A DNA stretch of 64,000 nt, from NCBI GenBank assembly GCA_019136515.1, contig JAGVUB010000025.1, positions 54,924 through 118,923 of the forward strand, in the 5' to 3' direction. Source of the DNA: Verrucomicrobiota bacterium (lineage in GTDB: Bacteria; Verrucomicrobiota; Verrucomicrobiia; Opitutales; Opitutaceae). The notes beneath the pieces are model-generated. The model had not been told where the DNA came from. It made no database searches and was given only the letters and a program-made list of their open reading frames with translations. Below, one piece after another: positions 35,324-45,095 of the stretch; the first letter of the stretch is position 1, and each line of letters begins with the position of its first letter. A program made the position numbers and the translations under genes.

Positions 35324-38191
35324 ATGCGCCGCCCATCCGCCCCTCTCTTCGCCGCCGCACTCCTTCTCGGCGCTCCTGCTGCACACGCCGTGCTGGACCG
35401 CAACCACGACGGCCTCTCCGACATCTGGCAACAGGCCTATCCCACCGCCGGTGCCGACGATGCCGACCCCGACGGCGACGGCTTTCCCAACGCCCTCGAG
35501 CAGATCGCCGGCACCGATCCCCTTTCCGGAAAGAGCCGCCCCGCCTCCACCCTCGAGTTCGACGGCGCCGGCAACCTCGTTCTCCGCTGGCCGGGCCTGA
35601 AGGGGAAGCGCTACTACACCACCTCCTCCCCCGACCTCGTGCAGTGGAGCCTCCTCGGCTCCTCCGTCGCCGGCTCCGGCGACGACCTCACCAAGATCGT
35701 CCGCGCCGCGGGCGCGACAACCGATCCCGCCTTCTACCGCGTCAACGCCTCCGACAACGACGCCGATGCCGACCTCCTCTCCGACTGGGAGGAGGCCCAG
35801 CTCGGCCTCAACCCCGCCAAGGCCGACTCCGACGGCGACGGCATGGACGACTTCTGGGAGTCCGACCACGGCACCAATCCCGCCCTCGCCAACGCCTCCG
35901 CCGATCCCGACGGCGACGGTTTCTCCAACCTCCGCGAATACGCCGCCGGCACCGACCCGCAGGTCTGCGCCCTCCCCGTTCCCGGCGGTCCCGTCGTCTT
36001 CTGGGCCTCGCAGCCCGTCGCCCCCGACCAGACCATCCTTGCCACCTGCGCCGGCACCGACCTCGACTCCACCGCCGAGCTCGCCCGCCTGCCCGACACC
36101 GCCCCCGGCTCGCCGCTCGACGCCACCGCCCCCGATCCCGCCACCTGGACCGCCCTCACCCCGCACACCGCCACCCCGCGCAGCGTCACCGTCACCGTGC
36201 CCAGTTCCTGGACACCCGGCGTCTACGCCCTGCGCCTGAAGGAGGCGGGCACCACCGGCCCCGTGCACCTCGTCAACCGCGCCGACCCGTGGTTCGTGCA
36301 GGGCGACCAGGGCGACACCGCCACGCCCGGCGGCACCCTCACCGTCGCCGGCACCTGCCTCGAGATCGTCGGTCCCGGTTCCGCCGGCCCCCGGGCCGCC
36401 CTCGTGCGCAATGGCGCCGTCGCCGCCACGCTCACCGCTCCCACGCGCCTCACCACCAGCACCGGTTACGCCCTGCGCTACACCCTCCCCGCCGCTCTCG
36501 CCGAAGGCGACTACCAGCTCTATGTCCACAACGGCTGCGGTGGCCCCGCCGGCTGGGTGAAGTTCGCCACCTTCGTTCGCACTCCGGTCGAAACCGTCAC
36601 GATCAAACAAGCCTCCGCCTGGCCCACGGGTTCCTTCACCGTCGCCGCGCCCACCGGCTCCGACGACGACGCCAAGTTCACCGCCGCACTCGACGCCGCG
36701 GCCGCCGCCGGCGGCGGCATCGTCCACGTCCCCGCCGGCACCTACGTGCTCACCCAGCCCCTGCTCCTGCCGCGCTTCACCGTCCTAAAGGGCGCCGGCC
36801 GCGACCAGACGCTCCTGCTCTGGGAAAATAACCCCCAGGCCGCGAATGCCTCCCTTCAGGGCTTGGTCATGAACCGCAACTACACCCGGGACGAGCCCTT
36901 CGCTCTGGAGGACCTCGCGTTCGAGATCACGCACCACGGCTATCGGGGCGCCGTCGTCTACCGCGGCTTCACCCGCACCCCGACCACCTTCCGCCGGCTG
37001 CGCCTCACCGCCCCGCGTCTCGACACCACGCTCGAGGACAACATGCCCTTCGGACTCTATCTGCGCCGCACCGCCAACCTCCGGGTCGAGGACGTGGAAA
37101 TCGTCGCCTCCAAAGGCGTCTTCGGCCGCGACGACGTCCGCCACCTTTCCATCACCAACTCGCGTGTTCGGTACAACAACTTCGGTTTCAAGTTCAGCGC
37201 GATGAGCCACAACCTCATCGTCGCCGGCAACACCATCGAGGTCACCGGCCCCACCAACACCAACACCAGTCTCTGCCTCGATCCGTTCTTCTCCTCCACC
37301 GATCCCTACTGCCGCGATGTCCTTTGGATCAACAACACCTACCCCGTCGTCCCCACGCACGAGAACCAGGGCGGCGGCTACACCGCCGACGGCAGCGAGG
37401 GCATCTACCGCGGCCCCGTCGCCGCCGTGAACGGCACCACCATGACCCTCGCCGAGCCGACCCTCAGCGTCGCCGGCAAAGGCAGTCCCGCCTCCGACTA
37501 CAACTGGACTGGAGGCGTGGCCCTGATCCTCGACGGCCACGGCGCCGGCCAGTGGCGACACGTGCTCGGCGTCACAAAAGGCACTACATCCGTGACCCTC
37601 GACCGCCCCTGGGACGTCGCGCCCGACGCCACCTCCATCGTTTCCCTCATCTCCATGCTCGGTCGCTACCTGATGGTCGACAACGACTACCTCACCGAGA
37701 ACTCCCACGACGATTACTACATTGCGATCGACAGCATCAAGGCGGGCAACCGCTGGGGCCGCGCAGGTTTTCCGTTCGTCAGCACCACCTGGACCGGTCG
37801 CCACTATCAGGGCACGATGCCCGGCTGGCACATCCAGTTCCTCGGCAACACTTTTGCCGGCCACAGCGACACGGGCCTCAAGACGCTCGTCAACAACGAG
37901 CTCAAGTCCGATTACGACGGCGTCGTCCTCGCCGCCCACGTCTACCGCGGGAACCGCGAAACGCCCGCCGGCACCGGCATGACCGGGTTCCAGTTCCGCA
38001 CCCTGCACGGCCGCGCCGCCGATGTGCTCTACGACTCCAACGCCGTCGACTTCCTCACCTTCCGCGCCAAGGGCAACGAGCCCATCCACGTCGGCGGCCT
38101 CCTCCTGCGCCGCAACACCCTGCCCGACGGCACCACCCCGCTCGCCCCGCAGCCCGCCGGCACCATCCCCGGCGTCACCGTCGTTCCCTGA
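35324..38191 (+). CDS. Secreted right-handed beta-helix protein with calcium-binding repeats (paralogue B)
   Basis: 955 residues from ATG 35324 with signal peptide MRRPSAPLFAAALLLGAPAAHA. It has the same order of parts as the gene before it. The acidic repeats are DRNHDGLSDIWQQAY, DPDGDGFPNALEQIAGTDP, DSDGDGMDDFWES and DPDGDGFSNLREYAAGTDP. Next comes an Ig-like module sharing long blocks with paralogue A (TWTALTPHTATPRSVTVTVP, VQGDQGDTATPGGTLTVAG), and then the helix starting DDDAKFTAALDAAAAAGGGI. It ends GVTVVP. The two genes are clearly a tandem duplication; the middle module is more conserved than the helix, which suggests the helices have diverged towards different glycans. Function as polysaccharide-active or adhesive protein is inferred. 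Confidence 0.9.
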   Translation: MRRPSAPLFAAALLLGAPAAHAVLDRNHDGLSDIWQQAYPTAGADDADPDGDGFPNALEQIAGTDPLSGKSRPASTLEFDGAGNLVLRWPGLKGKRYYTTSSPDLVQWSLLGSSVAGSGDDLTKIVRAAGATTDPAFYRVNASDNDADADLLSDWEEAQLGLNPAKADSDGDGMDDFWESDHGTNPALANASADPDGDGFSNLREYAAGTDPQVCALPVPGGPVVFWASQPVAPDQTILATCAGTDLDSTAELARLPDTAPGSPLDATAPDPATWTALTPHTATPRSVTVTVPSSWTPGVYALRLKEAGTTGPVHLVNRADPWFVQGDQGDTATPGGTLTVAGTCLEIVGPGSAGPRAALVRNGAVAATLTAPTRLTTSTGYALRYTLPAALAEGDYQLYVHNGCGGPAGWVKFATFVRTPVETVTIKQASAWPTGSFTVAAPTGSDDDAKFTAALDAAAAAGGGIVHVPAGTYVLTQPLLLPRFTVLKGAGRDQTLLLWENNPQAANASLQGLVMNRNYTRDEPFALEDLAFEITHHGYRGAVVYRGFTRTPTTFRRLRLTAPRLDTTLEDNMPFGLYLRRTANLRVEDVEIVASKGVFGRDDVRHLSITNSRVRYNNFGFKFSAMSHNLIVAGNTIEVTGPTNTNTSLCLDPFFSSTDPYCRDVLWINNTYPVVPTHENQGGGYTADGSEGIYRGPVAAVNGTTMTLAEPTLSVAGKGSPASDYNWTGGVALILDGHGAGQWRHVLGVTKGTTSVTLDRPWDVAPDATSIVSLISMLGRYLMVDNDYLTENSHDDYYIAIDSIKAGNRWGRAGFPFVSTTWTGRHYQGTMPGWHIQFLGNTFAGHSDTGLKTLVNNELKSDYDGVVLAAHVYRGNRETPAGTGMTGFQFRTLHGRAADVLYDSNAVDFLTFRAKGNEPIHVGGLLLRRNTLPDGTTPLAPQPAGTIPGVTVVP

Positions 38192-38287
38192 CCGCGCTCC
38201 CGCCGCCCACCCGACAGTCCGCGTCCCCTCGTCTGCTCCGTCCGCCCCCTCCCTCGGGAATCGTCCCGCAACCCGCCCGTCGTGGCC

Positions 38288-38325
38288 CGACAGTTTACCT
38301 TCACGGTCGTGAAGGTAAACTGTCG
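38288..38325. repeat. Perfect 17-bp inverted repeat (CAC-GGTC-GTG family)
   Basis: Arms 38288-38304 and 38309-38325 are perfectly complementary around a GGTC tetraloop; core TTCAC-GGTC-GTGAA. It lies between the convergent ends of paralogue B and the MATE gene. No T-run follows on either strand, so termination alone does not explain it. Confidence 0.8.
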
Positions 38326-38385
38326 CGCCTCCCGCGGCGCCGCCCGTAGCGCCGCGTTCGGAAGCGCAGGGAAGCGCCCGGCCGT

Positions 38386-39759
38386 TCACCCCACCGGCGC
38401 GCGCTCGACGGCCACTGGCTCGTCGGCCGCCGCCGGTTGCACGATCCCCATCGTCCGCCATCTCCCGCTGCGCCAACGCCACAGGTTGATGCCGGCGCGG
38501 AGGATCTCATCGACGGCGAAGAACAGCCAGAAGCCGGCGATCGACAGGCCCCACCAGCGGTTGGCGAAGTACACGATCGGCAGGATGCCCCAGATGAAGG
38601 CGTTGCCGACCAGCATGGGGAAGCGCGAATCACCCACGCTCTTGAGGGCGGTGCCGCCGATGATGTTCACCGCGCGCGCCGGCTCGTAGAAGACCGCGAT
38701 GCCCAGCAGGGTCGTCCCGATGTGTTTGATATCCGGATTCACCGTGAAGAACCCGAGCACCTGGTCGGCGAACAACCACAGCGTGCCCGCATAGACGAAC
38801 GCCACCGCCGACGCCCGCCGCACGATCGTCCAGTAGAGGCGGTCGACATCCGCGAACCGCCGCGCGCCCATCCAGTGCGCCATCAGGATCTGCGCCCCCA
38901 GCGCGAGCGAGAAGGCGAAGGTGATCTGGAACATCTGCGCCCGCGCCGCGTAGGTGTTGGCAGCCATCGAATCGAGGCCGAGGGTGATGATCATCGCCGA
39001 GAGCAGCAACTGCTGGGCGCTGTAGCTGAACGGCTCGAAGGCGTTCGAGATGCCGATACGCCCCATCGGGCCCACCACCTGCCGCATCTGCCGCCAGGCT
39101 CCGCGAAGCTGGAACCGGATCCCGAGGCCCCGGTGCACCCAGAACATCGACAACACCATCGCCGCCGCCGCACTGATGACCGAGGCGCCGACGATCCCCC
39201 GGATGCCCCAGTGGAAGCCGAAGACGAAGAGCGAGTCCAGCGCCAGGTTCAGCGTGGCGACGACCAGCGAGTTGTAGAGCAGCCAGTTGGTCATGCCACG
39301 CGAGGAGAGGATCGCGTTGTAGGCGACATGCACCCCGAGGATCGCGAAATAGAAGCAGATCGCCCCGATGTAAGTCGTCGAGACGACATTGAGCGGGGCG
39401 CTCAGCCCCATCCACCGCCCGATATCCGGCGCGAGCACCCACAGCAGCGCACAGTACCCCACCCCCATGCCGGCGGTCAGGCTCAGGTTCATCATGTAGG
39501 TCGGCACGACCTTCTCGAACCGCTGCGCCCCCATGTACTGCGACGCCACCGCCACGCCGGTGCCGGCAAACGTGGTGATCACCCCGGCCCCCATCCAGAT
39601 CAGCGGCAACAACTGCCCGACCGTCGCCGCGATCTCGTCGGACAGGTGGGCGAAGAACCAGAAGTCCACCAACCACACGACCCCTTGGGTCGCGTTCTGG
39701 AGAAGGATCGGCCAGGTGAGCTTGGCGAGGCTTTCGGTGCGGAGAAGAGGCGAGGACAT
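38386..39759 (-). CDS. MATE family efflux transporter
   Basis: 457 residues from ATG 39759, with twelve apparent transmembrane segments in two related halves. MATE features include LTWPILLQNATQGVVWLVDFWF at the start, AGTGVAVASQYMGAQ and the second-half equivalent LALGAQILMAHWMGARR. MATE proteins export cationic drugs or metabolites using Na+ or H+ gradients. A C-terminal soluble tail (GIVQPAAADEPVAVERAP) is disordered. Convergent with the beta-helix gene. The substrate cannot be read from sequence. Confidence 0.93.
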   Translation of the reverse strand: MSSPLLRTESLAKLTWPILLQNATQGVVWLVDFWFFAHLSDEIAATVGQLLPLIWMGAGVITTFAGTGVAVASQYMGAQRFEKVVPTYMMNLSLTAGMGVGYCALLWVLAPDIGRWMGLSAPLNVVSTTYIGAICFYFAILGVHVAYNAILSSRGMTNWLLYNSLVVATLNLALDSLFVFGFHWGIRGIVGASVISAAAAMVLSMFWVHRGLGIRFQLRGAWRQMRQVVGPMGRIGISNAFEPFSYSAQQLLLSAMIITLGLDSMAANTYAARAQMFQITFAFSLALGAQILMAHWMGARRFADVDRLYWTIVRRASAVAFVYAGTLWLFADQVLGFFTVNPDIKHIGTTLLGIAVFYEPARAVNIIGGTALKSVGDSRFPMLVGNAFIWGILPIVYFANRWWGLSIAGFWLFFAVDEILRAGINLWRWRSGRWRTMGIVQPAAADEPVAVERAPVG

Positions 39760-40357
39760 CGGCGGACAATCGGTGCGGCGAGAAACAATCCCTCCAGCAC
39801 AACGGCACCATCCCTGCCCCGCTCAAGACGGAACTGCCGCCATGACCACGCCAAACGTGCCGGCAGCACCGCCGGCCTGTTGCCACGAACCGCGACGTCA
39901 CCCTGTCCTCGATCCTCCCGGTCCCCCCGCCGAACGACACGAAGGCGCACTTCAGCGGTCCTGTACTCCTGATCTCGCTCGCCGAGCGCGATTACCCGGG
40001 AGGCCGGGAGATACGGCGGCGCTCCCGCTACGCCGTGGTCTCAGCCTTGGGCCGCGCCAATCTCATCCCCCTTGCGCGGGAGCACCTCCGGCGGGCGTTC
40101 GTAGTTGTTCAGGACGTTGTTTCCCGCTGGGCGGCGTCGGCTCACTCGAACGGCTCACCCGCCTCGCCCCCTTCCTGACCTCCGGATAACGCGACCGAGA
40201 CCGCCGCGCTGGGCGCCCCGCCGCCGGACGCCTCCGTTGGGCACGCGACCTCCAACCAAATAAGTCCACGACCGTGGACCTATCTGGCGCTCGCCTCCCA
40301 CCGCACCGACCTCGCTTCTCTGAAGGCGCCGCGGCGCCGCACAGGGCCCACGCCTCG
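39760..40357. other. Divergent intergenic region, 598 bp
   Basis: Between the MATE start (minus) and dnaE (plus). It contains the palindromic repeat copy at 40252-40283. A stretch at about 39880-40130 can be read as an open plus-strand frame with some protein-like composition, but it has no start, ribosome binding site or recognisable family, so no gene is called. Promoters for both genes should lie here. Confidence 0.4.
40252..40283. repeat. Palindromic repeat copy 2 (CAC-GACC-GTG family)
   Basis: 30 of 32 bases identical to 17762-17793, in the same orientation. GTCCAC-GACC-GTGGAC core; the arms extend to ATA(A/G)GTCCAC / GTGGACCTAT. It lies about 75 bp upstream of the dnaE ATG. Confidence 0.8.
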
Positions 40358-43300
40358 ATGCTGCGCCTCCTGCGCACCCACCAGACGCGTGCCTTCCACT
40401 CGACGCCACGCCCTTTCCTCTTGCCGCGCTCCCCCGCGGAGCGTGCCATCGGCGCCGTGTCCGGCGCCCCCTCCGATTTCGTCCATCTCCACCTCCACAC
40501 CGACCATAGCCTGCTCGACGGCGCCTGCCGCGTCGATCGGTTGATGAAACGCGCCGCCGAACTCGGCCAGAAGGCCGTGGCCATGACCGACCACGGCAAC
40601 CTCTTCGGCGCGATCGCCTTCTACAACGCCGCCAAGGCCGCCAACCTCAAACCCATCATCGGCTGCGAGGTCTACCTCGCCCCCGGCTCCCGCCTCGAAC
40701 GCGTCGGCCGCGACGGCGACGGCAAAGCCTACTACCACCACGGCCTCATCGCCCGCGACCTCGACGGCTACCACAACCTCCTCAAGCTCGTCTCCGACGC
40801 CCACCTGCGCGGCGTCTACTACAAGCCCCGCGCCGACATGGAGACGCTGGCCCAGTACTCGAAGGGCCTCATCGCCTTCACCGGCTGCCTCGCCGCCGTC
40901 GTGCCCCAGCACCTCCTTGCCGGCGACTACGAGGCCGCCCGCCGCGCCTGCGGCCAGTTCGTCGACATCTACGGCCGCGACAACTACTTCGTCGAACTCC
41001 AGGACCACGGCATCCCCGAGCAGCGCAAGATCATCCCCGGCCTGCTCAAGCTCGCCCAGGAATTCAATCTCCAGGTCATCGCCACCAACGACGTCCACTA
41101 CATCAACGCCTCCGACGCCAAGCCGCACGACACCCTGCTCTGCATCCAGACCGGCGCCAAGATCGAGGACGCCGACCGTATGCGTTTCGACGGCACACAG
41201 TTCTACCTCAAGTCCCGCGACGAGATGCACGCGGTCTTCGGCGAGGTCCCCGGCGCGCTGACCAACACCGTCGCCATCGCCGACATGTGCAACCTCGCGA
41301 TCCCCTTCCCGAAGGGCTCCGAGCGTTACCCGAAGTACCCGCTGCCCCCCGAGATCAAGGCGAAGTTCGACGCCTCGCAGTACCTCTTCGATCTCTGCGT
41401 CCAGGGTCTCAAGAAACGCTACGACTGCGACTACGCCGCCGTCGCCGCCCGCCCCGTCGTCGCCGCCAAGCTCGAGCTGCTCAACAACCGCCCCGAGGGC
41501 CAGAAACCGAAGGCCCCCGACTACTCCGGCCTCGAACTCCACGAGGAGCTCGTCGTCCGCATGACCTACGAGCTGGCGATCATCAACGTCACCGGCTTCC
41601 CCGACTACTTCCTCATCGTCTGGGACTACATCAACTGGGCCAAGCAGCACGGCATCCCCGTCGGCCCGGGCCGCGGCTCCGGCGCCGGCAGCCTCGTCGC
41701 CTACCTGATGGCGATCACCAATCTCGACCCCATCCGCTTCAAGCTCCTCTTCGAGCGCTTCCTCAACCCCGAGCGCGTGTCTCCGCCGGACTTCGACATC
41801 GACTTCTGCATGCGCCGCCGCGGCGAGGTCATCGACTACGTCCGCGAGAAGTACGGCAAGGGCTGCGTCGCCAACATCATCACCTACGGCACCCTCGGCG
41901 CCAAGATGGTCGTGCGCGACGTCGCCCGCGTCCACAACCTGCCCTTCGCCGACTCCGACCGCCTCGCCAAGATGATCCCCGACGAGCTCAACATCTCGCT
42001 CGAGGACTCCGTCGCCAAGTCCGCCGAGCTCCGCACCGAGGTCGAACGCAACCCGGTCGCAAAAAACATCATCGAGCAGGGCCTCGTGCTCGAGGGCCTC
42101 GTGCGCAACACCGGCAAACACGCCGCCGGCGTCATCATCACCGACAAGCCCATGGAGGAGTTCGCCCCGCTCACCCTCCAGGAAGGCGACGTCACCGTGC
42201 AGTACGACATGGGCGCCGTCACCAAGATCGGCCTGCTCAAGATGGACTTCCTCGGGCTCAAGACGCTCACCGTCATCTCCGACGCCGTCGAGAACGTCCG
42301 CCGCACCGCCGACCCGAAGTTCGACATCGAGACCATCTCCCTCGAGGACCCGAAGACCTACGAGCTGCTCAACTCCGCCAAGACCGTCGGCGTCTTCCAG
42401 CTCGAATCCGGCGGCATGCAGAACGCCTGCAAGACCGTCGGCATCTCGAACATCGACGACATCAACGCCATCTGCGCCCTCTACCGCCCGGGCCCGATGG
42501 CCTTCATCCCCGACTACGCCCGCGGCAAGAAGGACCCCGCCAGCGTCGCCTACCCGCACCCGTTGCTCGAGAAGTCGTTGAAGGAGACCTACGGCATCAT
42601 CGTCTATCAGGAGCAGGTCATGGAGTGCGCCCAGATCATCGCCGGCTACACCCTCGGCGGCGCCGACATGCTCCGCCGCGCCATGGGCAAGAAGGACGCC
42701 GAGGCCATGGCCAAGGAGCGCATCAAGTTCGTCGCCGGCGCCAAGGAGAAGCACGACATCGGCGAGAAGCAGGCCAACGAGATCTTCGACCTGCTCAACA
42801 AGTTCGCCAGCTACGGCTTCAACAAGTCGCACTCCGCCTGCTACGCGCTGGTCAGCTACCAGACCGCGTACCTAAAGGCCAACTACCCGGTGGAGTTCAT
42901 GGCCGCCGTGCTCACCGCCGAGCTTGGCAACGCCGAGAAGGTCTCCCACTTCATCGGCGAGGCCGAGAGCATGGGCCTCACCGTCCTCGGGCCCGACATC
43001 AACGAGTCCCGCGAGAACTTCACCCCCGTCGGCGACAAGATCCGCTTCGGCCTCGCCGGCATCAAGGGCGTGGGCGAAGGCGCCTCCCAGAAGATCATCG
43101 CCGAACGCGACGCCCACGGCCCCTTCAAGGACTTCGAGGACTTCATCCACCGCGTCGACACCAAGGCCGTCAACAAGCGCGTGCTCGAGTGCCTCGTGAA
43201 GACCGGCGCCTTCGACTTCGCCGGCCAGCCGCGCGGAGCCCTCTTCGCCGCCGTCGACGCCGCCCTGTCCGCCGCCGCATCCAGCCAGCGCGACGCCGCC

Positions 43301-44089
43301 GCCGGCCAGGCCTCCATGTTCGACATGCTCCAGACCGAGGACGCCAACGGCGACAGCCGCTCGGCCGGCAGCATCGTCGACACCGGTGTCGCCGACTTCA
43401 CCGACGCCGAGAAGCTCCAGTTCGAGAAGGAGCTGCTCGGGTTCTACGTTTCCGGCCACCCGCTCGCCGCCTTCTCCGGGCTGGCCGAGGCCCTCAACAG
43501 CCACGCCGAGGAGGAGCTCCTCAATCTCCCCGACAAGACCGAGTTCCGCCTCTGTGGCATCGCCACGAGTATCCAGAAGAAACTCTCCAAGAAGGACAAC
43601 CGACCCTGGTCGCCCTTCGTCGTCGCCACCCGCTCGGCCAACGTGCCCGTCAACATGTACGCCGACGCCTACGAGCTCTACGCCAAGAACCTCGAGGCCG
43701 AGAAGCCGGTCACCGTGCTCGGCACCATCCTGCGCAGCGAGGACGGCGCGCGGCTCAACGTCAAGGAGTGCTACCCGCTCGAGCCGCACCTGATGAACAA
43801 CCTCAAGAAGATCACCTGGGTGATCCGGCCCGACGACCCGCGCAATGACGACTTTATGCGGCAGCTGCGCGAGATGCTGCTCAAGACCACCGGCGACATC
43901 CGCAACGACGTGGCCGTGCTCTTCGCCGACGATACCCTCGCCGTCGCCGAGACCGCCGGTGCGCTCAACTGGAAGCTCGTCTGCCCCGACTTCCAGAAGC
44001 TCCGCAAGCACCCCGCCCTGGCCGGCGTGGTCATCGAGACCCGAGCCATCGAGCTCAAGGAAACCAACCGCTGGAAACGCCGCGGCTGA
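40358..44089 (+). CDS. dnaE: DNA polymerase III alpha subunit
   Basis: 1243-residue replicative polymerase of the DnaE1 type. The PHP domain begins FVHLHLHTDHSLLDGACRVD, with AMTDHGN following. The polymerase active-site aspartates are in PDFDIDFCMRRRGEVIDY, and GPGRGSGAGSLVAY and YRPGPM blocks are present. The C-terminal part holds the tandem HhH (LAGIKGVGEGASQKI) and an OB-fold. The family usually starts directly at the PHP strand. ATG 40358 gives a 34-residue leader, and GTG 40457 (VSGAPSDFVHLH) may be the real start. A palindromic element lies upstream. No polC-style or imuB genes nearby. Confidence 0.96.
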   Translation: MLRLLRTHQTRAFHSTPRPFLLPRSPAERAIGAVSGAPSDFVHLHLHTDHSLLDGACRVDRLMKRAAELGQKAVAMTDHGNLFGAIAFYNAAKAANLKPIIGCEVYLAPGSRLERVGRDGDGKAYYHHGLIARDLDGYHNLLKLVSDAHLRGVYYKPRADMETLAQYSKGLIAFTGCLAAVVPQHLLAGDYEAARRACGQFVDIYGRDNYFVELQDHGIPEQRKIIPGLLKLAQEFNLQVIATNDVHYINASDAKPHDTLLCIQTGAKIEDADRMRFDGTQFYLKSRDEMHAVFGEVPGALTNTVAIADMCNLAIPFPKGSERYPKYPLPPEIKAKFDASQYLFDLCVQGLKKRYDCDYAAVAARPVVAAKLELLNNRPEGQKPKAPDYSGLELHEELVVRMTYELAIINVTGFPDYFLIVWDYINWAKQHGIPVGPGRGSGAGSLVAYLMAITNLDPIRFKLLFERFLNPERVSPPDFDIDFCMRRRGEVIDYVREKYGKGCVANIITYGTLGAKMVVRDVARVHNLPFADSDRLAKMIPDELNISLEDSVAKSAELRTEVERNPVAKNIIEQGLVLEGLVRNTGKHAAGVIITDKPMEEFAPLTLQEGDVTVQYDMGAVTKIGLLKMDFLGLKTLTVISDAVENVRRTADPKFDIETISLEDPKTYELLNSAKTVGVFQLESGGMQNACKTVGISNIDDINAICALYRPGPMAFIPDYARGKKDPASVAYPHPLLEKSLKETYGIIVYQEQVMECAQIIAGYTLGGADMLRRAMGKKDAEAMAKERIKFVAGAKEKHDIGEKQANEIFDLLNKFASYGFNKSHSACYALVSYQTAYLKANYPVEFMAAVLTAELGNAEKVSHFIGEAESMGLTVLGPDINESRENFTPVGDKIRFGLAGIKGVGEGASQKIIAERDAHGPFKDFEDFIHRVDTKAVNKRVLECLVKTGAFDFAGQPRGALFAAVDAALSAAASSQRDAAAGQASMFDMLQTEDANGDSRSAGSIVDTGVADFTDAEKLQFEKELLGFYVSGHPLAAFSGLAEALNSHAEEELLNLPDKTEFRLCGIATSIQKKLSKKDNRPWSPFVVATRSANVPVNMYADAYELYAKNLEAEKPVTVLGTILRSEDGARLNVKECYPLEPHLMNNLKKITWVIRPDDPRNDDFMRQLREMLLKTTGDIRNDVAVLFADDTLAVAETAGALNWKLVCPDFQKLRKHPALAGVVIETRAIELKETNRWKRRG

Positions 44090-44258
44090 GTGGCCCGCCC
44101 GCAGCGTTGCCTCCGCGGTCGGCGCGCGCCTCGGCCATCACGACCGCCCGCCCTTCCGCCGGTCCCGCTCGCCGTTCGCGCGAACCGTTGGGCCGGCCCG
44201 GCGCGACACCGTCCGCCCTTTCTGCGAACATGGCTGCCTGTCGCTTCGACGTGCAGCC

Positions 44259-45095
44259 ATGCGCAATCCTCCCACCGCCTCACTTTCCTCGCGGCATCCG
44301 ACGCCGCTCCCGCCCTCCAGCGAGGAACCGCTGTCCCTCGCGGACCGAAACCACTGGCTCCGCGCGTGTTGCTGGGCCGCGAAGGACGAGAACCTCGTCC
44401 CCGGCTACACCGAGGTGCACGAACGCTGCGATGGAATCCCGACCACCGGCCTCCTGCTCAGCCGGTATGCGTTCCGCACCACGCCCGACCGCTTGGGCCG
44501 GCCGAGAGCCCACCGGATGCTCCTCGCGGGCGAAACGCGCGCCCGCCCGACCGACCCGCTCACCCTCGAGGTGCGGAAACTACTCGACCGGCTCGACACT
44601 GCCGTCGACACCGCCGCACCGCTGCACGCCCACGCGCACTCCGGCATTCGTCGGCTCGCGAGTGCCGACTGCCAGGGGCACCGTTGCGTGCTCCTCGGCC
44701 TCGAACGGAGCACTGCCAATCTCGTCTTCGAGTTCCGGCTCTGGATCGACGCCCGCCATGGCTACGCCCGCCGCATCGACTACCGAGCCCGCGGACTGCC
44801 CACCCCCATCGCCGGCATCGCCACCGCCTCCGCGATGGGCAGCCGCAGCTACCGGCTCGACGAGTCCGATCGCTGGCTCCTAGTCGAACAAAGTGAATAC
44901 CTAACATTCTGGTCCGTCGCCGCCGGGCTTCCCACCCGCGGGTTTGCGGAACGCACCAGCACCCATTCCAGCCACTGGCAAAGCGGCGCCTCCGGCCCGA
45001 CCACCGCCACCGCTCGTGCCACCGGGCCCGACCATCAGCCAGCTTGCGTCTTGCCCGTGCCCGGGCGGTCTGGAACCTCGGCCCCATTCCCATGA
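44259..45095 (+). CDS. Hypothetical protein coupled to a LytS-type kinase
   Basis: 278 residues from ATG 44259 (MRNPPTASLSSRHPTP). The stop overlaps the kinase start in an ATGA arrangement (45092-45095), so the two are translationally coupled, and with the response regulator they form a three-gene unit. No signal peptide or membrane segment. The central region (ADRNHWLRACCWAAKDENLV to about residue 215, including RLASADCQGHRCVLL and FEFRLWIDARHGYARRID) reads like a folded beta-rich domain; the last 50 residues are Ser/Thr/Pro-rich. Family not recognised. By position it may modulate or sense for the two-component system. Confidence 0.7.
   Translation: MRNPPTASLSSRHPTPLPPSSEEPLSLADRNHWLRACCWAAKDENLVPGYTEVHERCDGIPTTGLLLSRYAFRTTPDRLGRPRAHRMLLAGETRARPTDPLTLEVRKLLDRLDTAVDTAAPLHAHAHSGIRRLASADCQGHRCVLLGLERSTANLVFEFRLWIDARHGYARRIDYRARGLPTPIAGIATASAMGSRSYRLDESDRWLLVEQSEYLTFWSVAAGLPTRGFAERTSTHSSHWQSGASGPTTATARATGPDHQPACVLPVPGRSGTSAPFP

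Noticed and set aside
39880..40141. Possible small gene or gene remnant in the MATE-dnaE gap
   Set aside because: The frame reads protein-like (e.g. VLLISLAERDYPGGREI) but has no start codon with a ribosome binding site, no family and low coding bias.
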